Shown here: positions 32,875-41,282 of the stretch, one piece after another
Layout: each line of letters begins with the position of its first letter
How positions within the stretch are numbered: position 1 is the stretch's first letter
Assembly (NCBI GenBank): GCA_025351875.1
Contig: JANXVA010000183.1
Location: 1 to 45,828, forward strand
Length of the DNA stretch: 45,828 nucleotides
From: Myxococcales bacterium
Lineage (GTDB): Bacteria > Myxococcota_A > Polyangia > Polyangiales > Polyangiaceae
Reading direction: 5' to 3'
Notes under the pieces: generated by a model
What the model saw: the letters and a program-made list of their open reading frames with translations, nothing else
The model's database searches: none
What the model was told of the DNA's origin: nothing
Program-made: the position numbers and the translations under genes

Positions 32875-33939
32875 ATGCCGCTCATCGCGATCATCCCCGG
32901 CGACGGGATCGGACCCGAGGTCGTCCTCCACGCGCGTCGTGCTCTCGAGCACTACAGAGACGAGCGCAAGCTGCTGCTCGAGCTGTGGGAGCTCGACCTC
33001 GGCGCCGACCGCTTCCTCCGCGACGGCACGACGTTCCCGAGGGACGTCGCCGACCGCATCGCGAACGAGGCGAGCGCAGTCCTGCTCGGTGCGCTCGGCG
33101 ATCCGCGCGTGCCCGGGCTCGAGTACGCCCGCGACATCCTTTTCGGCCTGCGCTTCGGCCTCGACCTCTACGCGAACATGCGGCCGGTGAAGGCGCTCGC
33201 CGACCGCCTGGTCCCGCTCAAGGATCGCGCCGCGAAGGACATCGACTTCGTCGTCTTCCGCGAGAACACCGAGGGCATCTACGTCAACATCGGCGGCCAG
33301 TTCAAGCGTGGCACGCCGGACGAGATCGCCATCAACGAGGACGTCAACACGCGCAAGGGCGTGGAGCGCCTCATCCGCGCGGGCTTCGACTACGCGAAGA
33401 AGCACGGCAAGAAGACCGTGCACATGGCCGACAAGTCGAACGCGATGAAGCACGCGCACGAGCTGTGGCATCGCTGCTTCTTCGAGGTCGCCAAGGAGTA
33501 CCCCGGGATCGACGCGAAGCACGTCTACGTCGACGCGCTCTGCCTCTACCTCGTCCAGGATCCGCGCCCCTTCGAGGTCATCGTCACGAACAACCTGTTC
33601 GGCGACATCGTCACGGACCTCGGCGCGGGCCTCCAGGGCGGGCTCGGCATGGCGGCGAGCGCCAACGTCCACTACGCGGATTCGAAGCGCGTCGCGCTGT
33701 TCGAGCCGGTGCACGGCTCCGCCCCGCCGCTGGTCGGCAAGGACCTCGCGAACCCGATCGCGAGCTTCCTCACAGTCGGAATGATGCTCGCGCATCTCGG
33801 CTGGCCAGAGGAGGAGGCGCGCATCGAGTCGATTTGCGCGCGCTCCATCGAGACCGGAAACTGCACGCCGGACGTCGGCGGCAAGCTCGGAACGAAGGCC
33901 GTCGGCGAGTGGATCCTGAACGAGCTGCGCAAGGAATGA
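32875..33939 (+). CDS. Isocitrate/isopropylmalate dehydrogenase-family enzyme
   Basis: 354 residues of the beta-decarboxylating dehydrogenase family. IPGDGIGPEVV opens the fold; NMRPVKAL and VVFRENTEGIYVNIGG lie at the substrate pocket; the metal-binding region is DALCLYLVQDPRPFEVIVTN with GDIVTDLGAG; FEPVHGSAPPLVGKDLANP is the nucleotide loop. Length and the KNTEGIY-like segment fit isopropylmalate or tartrate dehydrogenases better than the larger isocitrate enzymes, but the exact substrate cannot be told, and no leuC/leuD gene is nearby. ATG 32875 has a -10-like TAGCGT ten bases upstream rather than a Shine-Dalgarno sequence. Confidence 0.88.
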   Translation: MPLIAIIPGDGIGPEVVLHARRALEHYRDERKLLLELWELDLGADRFLRDGTTFPRDVADRIANEASAVLLGALGDPRVPGLEYARDILFGLRFGLDLYANMRPVKALADRLVPLKDRAAKDIDFVVFRENTEGIYVNIGGQFKRGTPDEIAINEDVNTRKGVERLIRAGFDYAKKHGKKTVHMADKSNAMKHAHELWHRCFFEVAKEYPGIDAKHVYVDALCLYLVQDPRPFEVIVTNNLFGDIVTDLGAGLQGGLGMAASANVHYADSKRVALFEPVHGSAPPLVGKDLANPIASFLTVGMMLAHLGWPEEEARIESICARSIETGNCTPDVGGKLGTKAVGEWILNELRKE

Positions 33940-34223
33940 CCTCGAGCGCCGGGGACGGGCCCGAGGCCCTGGAAATTTCTTCCAAGGATGCGCCCCGACC
34001 TGTGTCTGAGGACGAAACCATCCCGTCGTCCCGAGGGTCGATCCCCGGAACGCTGTAGGCGGCGTCGTCACCCCAACGGATGACGTCCCGAGAGCGCGCA
34101 CCAAAGCCCGAGAAAGTGGGAACTTCTCTGGCGCCCGTTTGTCTGGCCGCTAGTCTGGCAGAGGAAACTTTTGTCCTCGGCCCTCGTCCAACGACAGACC
34201 TGTAACGGAGGCATGCGACCAGG
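33940..34223. other. Intergenic region upstream of the TPR-like protein
   Basis: No convincing gene. GTCTGGC is directly repeated at 34141-34147 and 34153-34159 (period 12). GGAAATTTCTTCC (33970-33982) is a small inverted repeat. GGAGG at 34207-34211 sits one base before a six-codon mini-ORF (34213-34233, MRPGWG) that overlaps the start of the next gene. These could be regulatory but are individually weak. Confidence 0.35.
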
Positions 34224-34751
34224 ATGGGGCTAAAGGGCTGGAACATTGCGGTTCTGTTGGCGATTGGCGCGATCTGGTTCGCCGGGTCGACCCAGCGCGA
34301 GAAGCGCGTCGTCGGAGATTCGCACACCGATCGCGTCGCGCTGCTCGAAGAGCAGGTCGCGGCGACCCCGAACGACGTGGCTCGCGTTCGCGAGCTCGCG
34401 CAGGCCTACCTCGACGCACGGGCCCCTGGGATGGCGCTCGCCTCGATCGAGCACGCGCCTGCCGCGATCCGGGTCGAGCCGACCGTGGAGCACCTTTACG
34501 CACGTGCACTTCTCGACCAGGGCCGCTCCGCGGACGCGCTCGCCGCAGAGCGCCGCGTCCTGTCCCGTTGTGCGGACCCGTCGAGCGAAGTCCCCGCCTG
34601 TTCGACGTACCTGATCGCCTCTGCGACGCGCCGTTCGGAGATCCTCGAGCAGCTCGTCACGCTCGGTGTCGAGGACGCGAACGCGCATCCCGAGGCCTCG
34701 AGCCTCGCGTACCACAACGCGACTCGCCAGGTCAGCTTCTCCTCTCGTTGA
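34224..34751 (+). CDS. Membrane-anchored TPR-like protein
   Basis: 175 residues. One N-terminal membrane helix (IAVLLAIGAIWFAG, about 8-21) with the rest predicted periplasmic or cytoplasmic; helical repeats follow (LLEEQVAATPNDVARVRELA, AYLDARAPGMALASIEHA, LYARALLDQGRSADALAAE), resembling TPR units. The start ATG 34224 lies 12 bases after GGAGG. No enzymatic motif. The neighbour 123 bases downstream is a trypsin-like lipoprotein on the same strand; an envelope role for both is plausible but unproven. Confidence 0.78.
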   Translation: MGLKGWNIAVLLAIGAIWFAGSTQREKRVVGDSHTDRVALLEEQVAATPNDVARVRELAQAYLDARAPGMALASIEHAPAAIRVEPTVEHLYARALLDQGRSADALAAERRVLSRCADPSSEVPACSTYLIASATRRSEILEQLVTLGVEDANAHPEASSLAYHNATRQVSFSSR

Positions 34752-34874
34752 GCGGCCCCAGCCTCGCCTCCGAATCAGGTAGTTGCACTTTACACGCGAT
34801 ATCGTTTGCGTCTCTCGAGCAGTAGCTGGTGGCCCCCTCCGTCGGCGCCCCGTATGAACATCGAGGAGGTCCGG

Positions 34875-35738
34875 TTGAAGCTCTGTCTCGGTCTGCTGGC
34901 ACCTGTCGCGCTTCTCGGGATCGCCAGCCTCACCGGCTGCGGCGTCGGATTCGCGTCGCGTCACCCGAAGACCGCCGTCGTCCCCTCCTCCGACGAGCTC
35001 GCGGCCGAGCAACGCCTCCTGTCGCAGCCGTTTGCCCTCGCGATGGCGGAGGACGCGATCGTCCGCGTGGTCGGGCCGTCGATGACGTGCACGGGCACGG
35101 TGATCGAGGACGACCTCATCCTCACTGCCCACCACTGCCTCGTCGAGCGCGGACCGCACGGCGAGTTCTCGAAGAGACTCCTCGAGCCCTCGCAGATCAA
35201 GATCGAGCTCGGCGGCGACTACTTCGCCTGGGGTGAGGTCTCGACGCGCGCCATCGTCGCGCCGCCCTGCGGCGAGGGTGGAGGCGCCGGCGATCTCGCG
35301 GTCATCGTCCTCTCGCGCAAGCTGGTCGGCCTCTCCACGATGACGCCGCGCCTCGACTCCCCTCCGAAGATGGGCGAGCAGGTGAATCCCGTGGGCTTCG
35401 GTCGCTGCGCCCTCTCTCCCGACGGCATTCGCCGCAAGGAGCGCTCGGGCGGCTCGATCCACGCCCTGACGGGGGAGACGATGCACCTCGAAGCGTCGGT
35501 GTGTCCCGGCGACTCCGGCGGTCCGGTGTTCGCGAAGGGCACGCGCGAGATCGTCGGTGTGGTGAGCCTCTCGGCGATGGACCACGACGAGAACACGCGC
35601 GGCCCGTCGGTCATGGCGCGGATCGATGCCTATCGCCTGGTCTTCGCCCATGCACGCCTCATCGCCGACGGCCTCGCGCCGAACGAGCTGCCGCCGCTCG
35701 CATGTGCGGGCAACGACAGCCGCGTCGAGCGACGGTAG
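34875..35738 (+). CDS. Trypsin-like serine protease lipoprotein
   Basis: 287 residues. TTG 34875 lies six bases after GGAGG and opens a lipoprotein signal with lipobox LTGC (Cys22); ATG 34854 would overlap the ribosome binding site. The chymotrypsin-fold catalytic triad is complete: His87 (ILTAHHC), Asp140 (GDLAVI) and Ser214 (CPGDSGGPV). The GDSGG oxyanion loop and the pairing cysteines fit an active enzyme. Such proteases are often exported to the periplasm or outer surface. Substrate unknown. Confidence 0.9.
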   Translation: MKLCLGLLAPVALLGIASLTGCGVGFASRHPKTAVVPSSDELAAEQRLLSQPFALAMAEDAIVRVVGPSMTCTGTVIEDDLILTAHHCLVERGPHGEFSKRLLEPSQIKIELGGDYFAWGEVSTRAIVAPPCGEGGGAGDLAVIVLSRKLVGLSTMTPRLDSPPKMGEQVNPVGFGRCALSPDGIRRKERSGGSIHALTGETMHLEASVCPGDSGGPVFAKGTREIVGVVSLSAMDHDENTRGPSVMARIDAYRLVFAHARLIADGLAPNELPPLACAGNDSRVERR

Positions 35739-35869
35739 CTCGCGCATCGCGGCACGAAGCGCAAGAATTTCCGCGGCTTGGAGTGTTGCCTTTGGAGGCG
35801 GTACGCGGCGCGCGCGAGAGTGCTCGATCCTGCCGCGCGCCTGAGTAAAGTGCGGCGCCGGAGGTCTCG

Positions 35870-36262
35870 ATGAAGCACTCTCTCGCGTTGATTTCCCTGT
35901 CCGTTGCCGCGGCCTCCGTCGCGGCGCTCGCCGGGGCATGCAGCAGCAGCAGCGATACGGGCACGTCGGGCACGACGGCCGATTCGGGGACGTCGGGCAC
36001 GTCGGGGACGTCGGGGACCGCGGGCACGTCGGGGACCTCGGGCGCGCCCGTGGCGAAGGACACGTGCATCAGCGCCGGTGGCGACAACACCTGCCAGTGC
36101 TCGTGCGGGATCACGGGGCAGACCGAGAACAAGAGCCTCCACTGCGTACAGCCCGCGCCAGACACCGGCCAGTGCGGGAAGGTCTGCTGCTCTGGCCCGA
36201 TCGATGCGGGCGGCAGCAGCAGCAGCAGCGGCATCCTCGACGCCAGCGACGACGGCGGCTGA
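35870..36262 (+). CDS. Small lipoprotein with Gly-Thr-Ser repeats and a Cys-rich tail
   Basis: 130 residues. Lipobox LAGAC. A DNA-level minisatellite (about 35956-36044) encodes repeated GTSGT units, then a compact Cys module: CISAGGDNTCQCSCG and QCGKVCCSG, followed by a polyserine run (encoded by a CAG-type microsatellite) and DASDDGG. The repeats make a flexible linker that holds the small disulfide module away from the membrane. GGAGG lies five bases ahead of the ATG. Function unknown; repeat length may vary between strains. Confidence 0.8.
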   Translation: MKHSLALISLSVAAASVAALAGACSSSSDTGTSGTTADSGTSGTSGTSGTAGTSGTSGAPVAKDTCISAGGDNTCQCSCGITGQTENKSLHCVQPAPDTGQCGKVCCSGPIDAGGSSSSSGILDASDDGG

Positions 36263-36270
36263 GCCGCTCG

Positions 36271-37128
36271 TCAGCGTTTGTCAGCTTCGCTCTTCTTCAG
36301 GGCTCGGAAGTGGCCGACGACCTTGCCGTGGCCGAGGGAGTCTTGCTCGATGGCCTTCGGACCGCCGTTCTCGATGACGAGCGGCAACCCGCGAGGCCCG
36401 ATCTTGTCGCTGAGGATCCCGACGTGCTCGGGCGCCGCGCCGCGCGTCCATTGCCAGGCGACGAACACGATGTCGCCGGCGCGCCAGGCCGATTTGTCGC
36501 GGACGTCGGTGGTGAGAGACATCGCGTTGCGCGTGAAGAACGTGAACATCGTCGACACGCGGCGATGATCGATGTTCGGGTCGATCGAGGTCAGGTTGTA
36601 TCCGTGCAGATCGCGAGTGACGTCCTCGTGCACGAGCTCCTGGAGATCGATCCCGATCTCACGAAGTGAGCGGACGACGACGTCGGTGCACGCGCCGCGA
36701 TTCGAGGGCACGTCGCCCATCGGGTACGACGAGGTCTCGAGCCAGGTGTTGTCGTAGACGTTGACGCGCTCGATTTCGAGACGAGCGCGCGCGACGATCA
36801 GGCTCTCTTCGCGAGGCTCGAGGTGAGTGCGCGGACCGCTGTTGGCGAAGGCGCTGACGAAGGAGAGCGGCGGCCTGGTCGGCGCCCCGGTGACCTCGAC
36901 GCTCATCGGCACCGGCGTGAGCTTGTCCGCGGGGAGGAGCGTCCGCTCCTCCTCGGCCGCCGCTTCCCGTGCGTTCTTGGCGGCGCGGGCGCGACCCCCG
37001 GAGACCACGAGCAGGACGACCGTCAGCGCGAGCAAGGACGCCCACACGGCGTTCTTGTGCGTTTCGAGCGACCGGGTCACGGAACCCTCTGGAGCAACGG
37101 CGGTGCCAGCCCCAGTTGGACGCTGCAT
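36271..37128 (-). CDS. DUF1287-like protein with N-terminal membrane anchor
   Basis: 285 residues. The N-terminal helix (AVWASLLALTVVLLVVSGG) anchors the protein; the catalytic-like domain follows. Landmarks of DUF1287 proteins are GACTDVVVRSLREIGIDLQE (a Cys near the start, as in cysteine peptidases), NLTSIDPNIDHRRV and an AGDIVFVAWQW plus PEHVGIL pair with His. The fold is related to NlpC/P60-type cell-wall peptidases, so a wall-processing enzyme is plausible. ATG 37128 is preferred; TTG 37149 adds seven residues. The palindrome TTAGC-TT-GCTAA at 37181-37192 lies upstream. Confidence 0.75.
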   Translation of the reverse strand: MQRPTGAGTAVAPEGSVTRSLETHKNAVWASLLALTVVLLVVSGGRARAAKNAREAAAEEERTLLPADKLTPVPMSVEVTGAPTRPPLSFVSAFANSGPRTHLEPREESLIVARARLEIERVNVYDNTWLETSSYPMGDVPSNRGACTDVVVRSLREIGIDLQELVHEDVTRDLHGYNLTSIDPNIDHRRVSTMFTFFTRNAMSLTTDVRDKSAWRAGDIVFVAWQWTRGAAPEHVGILSDKIGPRGLPLVIENGGPKAIEQDSLGHGKVVGHFRALKKSEADKR

Positions 37129-37449
37129 ACCCTGCGCACATTCACCCAACCGCCCGGTTCAGGCCGGTTTGCAAAGATAGTTAGCTTGCTAATCATCGCC
37201 CCACGGGAGGCTCGCACCAGGGGCGGAACGCGGGTGGATCACCCCAGCACCACTGCTCAGGACGGATTTGCACGGAGGCTCGGAGGGGAGAGGGCTGGCT
37301 GACGTCTCGCGGCCCGCGAGCGTCGAGCGACCCCTGCATCGACCCCAGCAGGTCGAAAAAACGACGCGCGAGGCCCGCGCGAATCACCCCCCAAATTTCG
37401 TCTCCGAGCCTCCGAGCCTCCGTGTGATCTCGTCTCGTCTCGTCGCGCG
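37129..37449. other. Intergenic region with inverted repeats between DUF1287 and MCP genes
   Basis: About 320 bases with no credible gene; both neighbours run on the minus strand, so it holds the 3' end of the MCP message and the DUF1287 promoter. A perfect 16-base inverted repeat occurs (37271-37286 and 37409-37424, CACGGAGGCTCGGAGG and its complement), separated by 122 bases. A short hairpin GGGTG-GAT-CACCC lies near 37230, and TTAGC-TT-GCTAA (37181-37192) is a promoter-proximal palindrome. The long repeat could form a large hairpin in RNA, or be a remnant of a small repeat element. Confidence 0.5.
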
Positions 37450-39036
37450 TCAGCGGCGGAGGGAGGCGACGGCGTTCGAGAGCTGGCGGAGCGCCGACTC
37501 TTGCTCGCGCGCCGTCTCGCCGATGCGTAGCGCGGAGGTGAGGAGCTTCGACGTGCCGTCGGCCTGCGACTTGTGGCTCGTGTTGAGCTCGGAGACCTTG
37601 CCCGAGATGTCCTCGATCGCGACCGTGATCTGACGACCACCCTTCGCTTGCTCCTGCGCGCTCCGCTCCACGTGCTGCGTGATGAGGCGCATCTTGTCGG
37701 CGCTCTTCATGATGAGCTCGGAGCCGCGCGCCTGCTGCGCCGTGGCCGCCGCGATCTGCTGAACCGTCTCGGCGATGCGCCCGATGGCGTCGGTGACCTG
37801 CTTCGAGCCCTTCGCCTGCTCGACCGTCGCGCGCGCGATGGCGCGAACCATGTTGGTCGACTTCTGGCTCGACTCGAGGATCTTCTTCAGCGCGCGCTCG
37901 GCCTCGTTCGAGACCTCGACGCCGCGATCGACGTTGTGCGCGCCGCGCTCGACGGCGGTGATCGCGTTCTTGCTCTCGCCCTGCACCGTCTTGATGAGGT
38001 CCGTGATCTCGCGCGTGCTCGCGCCCGCGCGCTCGGCCAGATCCTTGATCTCGTCGGCGACGACGGCGAAGCCCTTGCCCTGCTCGCCGGCCTGCGCGGC
38101 GATGATCGCGGCGTTGAGGGCGAGGAGGTTCGTCTGCTCGGCGACGTCGTCGATGACGTTGACGATCTGCCCGATCGCATCGATGCGCGAGCCGAGCGCG
38201 CTGATCGCCGTCACGGCCTCCTGCGAGCTCTCCTTGATGCGGTAGATCTCGCTGATGGTCTTGAGGATCGCCTCGGCGCCCTTCTCGGCGTCCGTCGCGA
38301 CCTCCTCGGAGAGGCGCGCCGTCTCGTTGGCGTTCGACTGGACCTGGTCGATCGAGACGTCCATCTCGTTCATCGAGGAGCTCGTCTCCTCGGCGGTGAG
38401 GGAGAGCGCGTCGACGTTCTTGGCGACCTCCTTGATGGAGTAGGCCATCTCCTCGATCGAGCTGACCGTCTCGCGCACGCTCGTCGCGAGCCCGCCGAGG
38501 TTGTCGGCGACCTCCGAGCTCGTCGCCGTCATCTCGAGGATCGAGGAGCTCGACTCGGCCGCGTTCTGCGTGAGCGCCTCGACGCTCGACGCGAAGTCGC
38601 GCATCGCGCCGGCGATCTCCTTGATGAGGCGAGACGTCTCGTCGGCGGCAGTGAGCTGCATGCCGATGCCGTCCTGGAGCTTCTTGGCGACGCCCTCGAT
38701 GTCCTCCTGGGCTTCCTTCTGGGAGCGGACGCGCTTCTCCTCGTCGTCGGCGATGCGCGCGAGCTCGTCGAAGAGGCGCGCGACGTCGGCGCTCGCACCC
38801 GAGGGGACGATCGGCCGGTCACCGCGACGCGCACGCCTGACGCCGTCGACGATCGCGCCGACATCGTGCGAGCCGCCTCCCTGGCCGGCGACGAACGCGC
38901 CGACCACGCCGAAGACCGCGGCGAGAACGGCGAGTTGCATCGCGCTCTCCCCGTGTTGAGGAGCAAGTATGTAGGCGATCGCTGCGCCGATCGCGGCGAT
39001 CGCGGCACCAATCAGCGCTTTTTGGTTCGTGGGCAT
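37450..39036 (-). CDS. Methyl-accepting chemotaxis-like protein
   Basis: 528 residues. Two membrane helices (about 7-24 and 32-51) with almost no periplasmic domain between them; then an acidic coiled-coil region and a long signalling domain with VIDDVAEQTNLLALNAA. At the tip, the usual AAIEAARAGE is AAIIAAQAGE; the Glu-to-Ile and Arg-to-Gln changes fall in the kinase-contacting hairpin. Its methylation helices (EETSSSMNEM, ETARLSEEVA) look normal. No cheA, cheW or methyltransferase gene is near, so it is an orphan receptor, perhaps sensing a cytoplasmic or membrane signal. The ATG has CAGACT six bases upstream, similar to other leaderless-type starts here. Confidence 0.9.
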   Translation of the reverse strand: MPTNQKALIGAAIAAIGAAIAYILAPQHGESAMQLAVLAAVFGVVGAFVAGQGGGSHDVGAIVDGVRRARRGDRPIVPSGASADVARLFDELARIADDEEKRVRSQKEAQEDIEGVAKKLQDGIGMQLTAADETSRLIKEIAGAMRDFASSVEALTQNAAESSSSILEMTATSSEVADNLGGLATSVRETVSSIEEMAYSIKEVAKNVDALSLTAEETSSSMNEMDVSIDQVQSNANETARLSEEVATDAEKGAEAILKTISEIYRIKESSQEAVTAISALGSRIDAIGQIVNVIDDVAEQTNLLALNAAIIAAQAGEQGKGFAVVADEIKDLAERAGASTREITDLIKTVQGESKNAITAVERGAHNVDRGVEVSNEAERALKKILESSQKSTNMVRAIARATVEQAKGSKQVTDAIGRIAETVQQIAAATAQQARGSELIMKSADKMRLITQHVERSAQEQAKGGRQITVAIEDISGKVSELNTSHKSQADGTSKLLTSALRIGETAREQESALRQLSNAVASLRR

Positions 39037-39133
39037 GGGGCGAGTCTGAGCGACCTTCGGGAGCGCGTGCCATCGGAGCCACGCAGCTTGATCCGCGAGC
39101 GTACGCGGGGCCGAGTGACTAGGGCAAGCAGCC

Positions 39134-40171
39134 TCAGGCCGAGCGAGCCAGCGGCTTGCCCGGCCCGAAGCGGATGCCGGCCTCCGTGAGGCGATTCGTG
39201 GCGATCCCGAGCGCAACCTCGCTCTGGTCGATCCCGATGAACCTCCGGCCGAGCCGCGCCGCGACCGCGAGCGTGGTCCCGCTTCCGGCGTAGGGGTCGA
39301 GCACGACCTCGCCCTCGTCGCTGAGCGCGCGAACGAGCCGCTCGAGGAGCGCCTCCGGCTTCTGCGTCGGGTAGCCCGTCCGCTCGCGCGACACGGGCGC
39401 GAGGACGCCGATCTCCCAGACGTCGCCCATCGGCACGCCCTGGGTCTCTTCGTTGGTCGTCGAGGACCGCGCGCGGCGCCCGTCCTTCTCGAAGACGGCG
39501 CGCTGCTTGTTCTTGCCCCAGGTCGCGAGCGTCGAAGCGGCGAGCGGCTCGTACGGCACGTTGAAGCGCGGCTTCGTCTTCGCGCACTTGCGCCACCGGA
39601 GCAGAACGTCATGAACGCGCTGAAAATTAGGGGTTTTACTCGGCCAGCGGCGGTAGCGCCAGATGATCTCGCTCGCGAAGCACTCCTCGCCGAAGATCTC
39701 GTCGCCGAGCACCTTCAGGTAGTGGCTCGTCTTCGAGTCGACGTGAAGCACGACCGAGCCGTGCGGAGCGAGCAGCTCACGGACGAGCACGAGGCGCTGC
39801 CCGATCGACTCGAGGTACTCGGCCCGGCTCCCCCAGCGGTCGTCGAACGCGAAGCTCTTCTCGCGCGCCTTGAGCGGGCCGGGGCGGTCCTTGGCGCGCG
39901 TCCCGGTCTGGACGAGGGCCTCGTGAGCGCGACCGGTCAAGAACGGCGGATCGAGATAGGCGAACGTGATCTGCTCGGAGAGCTCGTTCGCGAGCTCGGC
40001 GAGCGCGCGCCGGTTGTCGCCCTGCAGGAGCCTCCCCTTCCCGTCCTCGGCCTCGAGCACCGACGTGGGAGGACCGTCGAGCTGAGAGGTCCGCCCGGGT
40101 GATGAGAAGGGCGACAAAGCCCGTTCCTTCCCCGGCCAGGAGAGCCCGACCTCGACGCTGCGATGCTTCAC
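39134..40171 (-). CDS. Site-specific DNA methyltransferase (N4/N6, DPPF type)
   Basis: 345 residues. Motif IV, DPPF (about 74-77), precedes motif I, DPYAGSGTT (about 292-300), the order of beta-class amino-methyltransferases that modify adenine N6 or cytosine N4. The FIGIDQSEVA strand after motif I holds the acidic AdoMet contact. A target-recognition-like segment lies between. GTG 40171 is preferred because TACGAT sits seven bases upstream, a leaderless-type start; GTG 40204 is also open. No endonuclease gene adjoins, so this looks like a solitary methyltransferase, often involved in epigenetic regulation. Divergent from trpS. Confidence 0.88.
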   Translation of the reverse strand: MKHRSVEVGLSWPGKERALSPFSSPGRTSQLDGPPTSVLEAEDGKGRLLQGDNRRALAELANELSEQITFAYLDPPFLTGRAHEALVQTGTRAKDRPGPLKAREKSFAFDDRWGSRAEYLESIGQRLVLVRELLAPHGSVVLHVDSKTSHYLKVLGDEIFGEECFASEIIWRYRRWPSKTPNFQRVHDVLLRWRKCAKTKPRFNVPYEPLAASTLATWGKNKQRAVFEKDGRRARSSTTNEETQGVPMGDVWEIGVLAPVSRERTGYPTQKPEALLERLVRALSDEGEVVLDPYAGSGTTLAVAARLGRRFIGIDQSEVALGIATNRLTEAGIRFGPGKPLARSA

Positions 40172-40178
40172 GATCCGG

Positions 40179-40184
40179 ATCGTA
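40179..40184 (-). promoter_or_regulatory. Candidate -10 hexamer of the methyltransferase gene
   Basis: Read on the minus strand, TACGAT ends seven bases before the GTG at 40171. No Shine-Dalgarno sequence. Supports a leaderless start and the choice of start codon. Confidence 0.4.
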
Positions 40185-40210
40185 GAAATTCGGAGCGAGC
40201 GCACGCCAGT

Positions 40211-40238
40211 TTGTGACCAAGAGCGCGTCCACTACACT
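40211..40238 (+). promoter_or_regulatory. trpS promoter, leaderless type
   Basis: TTGTGA (40211-40216) and TACACT (40233-40238) are separated by 16 bases. The -10 box ends six bases before the GTG of trpS (40245), so the transcript should begin at or near the start codon. No Shine-Dalgarno sequence. Confidence 0.55.
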
Positions 40239-40244
40239 CGCCCC

Positions 40245-41282
40245 GTGACCTCCGACGTGATCCTCGACAAGCCCCCTGCACGCCTCGCACGCGTGTTCTC
40301 CGGAATCCAGCCGACCGGTGAGCTCCACCTCGGCAACTACCTGGGGGCGGTCCGCACGTGGCGCGAGCAGGTCGAGGCCGGAACGGACGAGACGATGTTC
40401 TGCGTCGTCGATGCGCACGCCATCACCGTCCCGTACGACCCGAAGGAGCTCCGCAAGAACATCGACGATCTCGTGCTCGACCTCATCGCGTGCGGCGTCG
40501 ATCCGGAGAAGACGACGCTCTTCGTCCAGAGCGACGTCCGTGAGCACATGGAGCTCGCGTGGTACCTGGCCTCGGTCACGCCCATGGGCGATCTCAGCCG
40601 CATGACGCAGTTCAAGGACAAGGGCGAGGGCAAGGACTTCGTGTCGACGGGGCTCTTCACCTACCCGGTGCTGATGAGCGCCGACATCCTCCTCTACAAG
40701 GCCACGATCGTGCCGGTCGGCGAGGATCAGGTCCAGCACCTCGAGCTCGCGCGCGAGACCGCACGTCGCTTCAACCATCGCTTCGTCGGCAAGAAGCAGA
40801 AGCCCGTCTTCTTCGAGCCGAAGGCCCGTCTCTCGGCGACACCGCGCATCATGGGCCTCGACGGCGAGGGGAAGATGTCCAAGTCGAAGGGCAACACCAT
40901 CGGCCTCTTCGAGGCGCCCGACTCCTTCTGGAAGAAGCTGAGCAAGGCCTACACCGATCCGCAGCGCCTCAAGCTCTCCGATCCGGGTCGGCCCGAGATC
41001 TGCAACATCTTCACGATGCACAAGGCGATGAGCCCGAAGGAGACCCAGGACGAGGTCTATGTAAACTGCACGGAAGCGAAGTGGGGCTGCGTCGCCTGCA
41101 AGAAGGTCCTCTTCGAGAACTTCGAGAAGGAGCTCATTCCGCTCCGGACGAAGCGCGAGCAGCTCTCCGTCGACAAGGTGCGGCAAGCGATGGGCGACGG
41201 CGCCTCGAAGGCACGTCGCATCGCGGTCGAGACGATGAAGGAAGTCCGCGAGGTCATGGGCCTCGGCAGTCTCGGGACGTGA
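40245..41282 (+). CDS. trpS: Tryptophanyl-tRNA synthetase
   Basis: 345 residues, normal for bacterial TrpRS; charges tRNA-Trp. Class I signatures are present: HLGN (28-31) after SGIQPTGEL, and KMSKS (210-214). DAHAIT and GEDQVQHLELAR are typical substrate-pocket segments. GTG start immediately after a leaderless-type promoter. The stop overlaps the GTG of the following lipoprotein (GTGA), so the two are coupled. A C-terminal region (VNCTEAKWGCVACKKVLFEN) has several Cys residues, as found in a subset of TrpRS proteins with a metal-like site; metal binding is not confirmed. Confidence 0.97.
   Translation: MTSDVILDKPPARLARVFSGIQPTGELHLGNYLGAVRTWREQVEAGTDETMFCVVDAHAITVPYDPKELRKNIDDLVLDLIACGVDPEKTTLFVQSDVREHMELAWYLASVTPMGDLSRMTQFKDKGEGKDFVSTGLFTYPVLMSADILLYKATIVPVGEDQVQHLELARETARRFNHRFVGKKQKPVFFEPKARLSATPRIMGLDGEGKMSKSKGNTIGLFEAPDSFWKKLSKAYTDPQRLKLSDPGRPEICNIFTMHKAMSPKETQDEVYVNCTEAKWGCVACKKVLFENFEKELIPLRTKREQLSVDKVRQAMGDGASKARRIAVETMKEVREVMGLGSLGT

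Noticed and set aside
33936..34058. Small ORF after the dehydrogenase
   Set aside because: About 40 codons, overlaps the preceding stop, no ribosome binding site and no family likeness.
37425..37441. GTCTC tandem repeats
   Set aside because: Too short to be meaningful; adjoins the stronger 16-base inverted repeat, which is reported.
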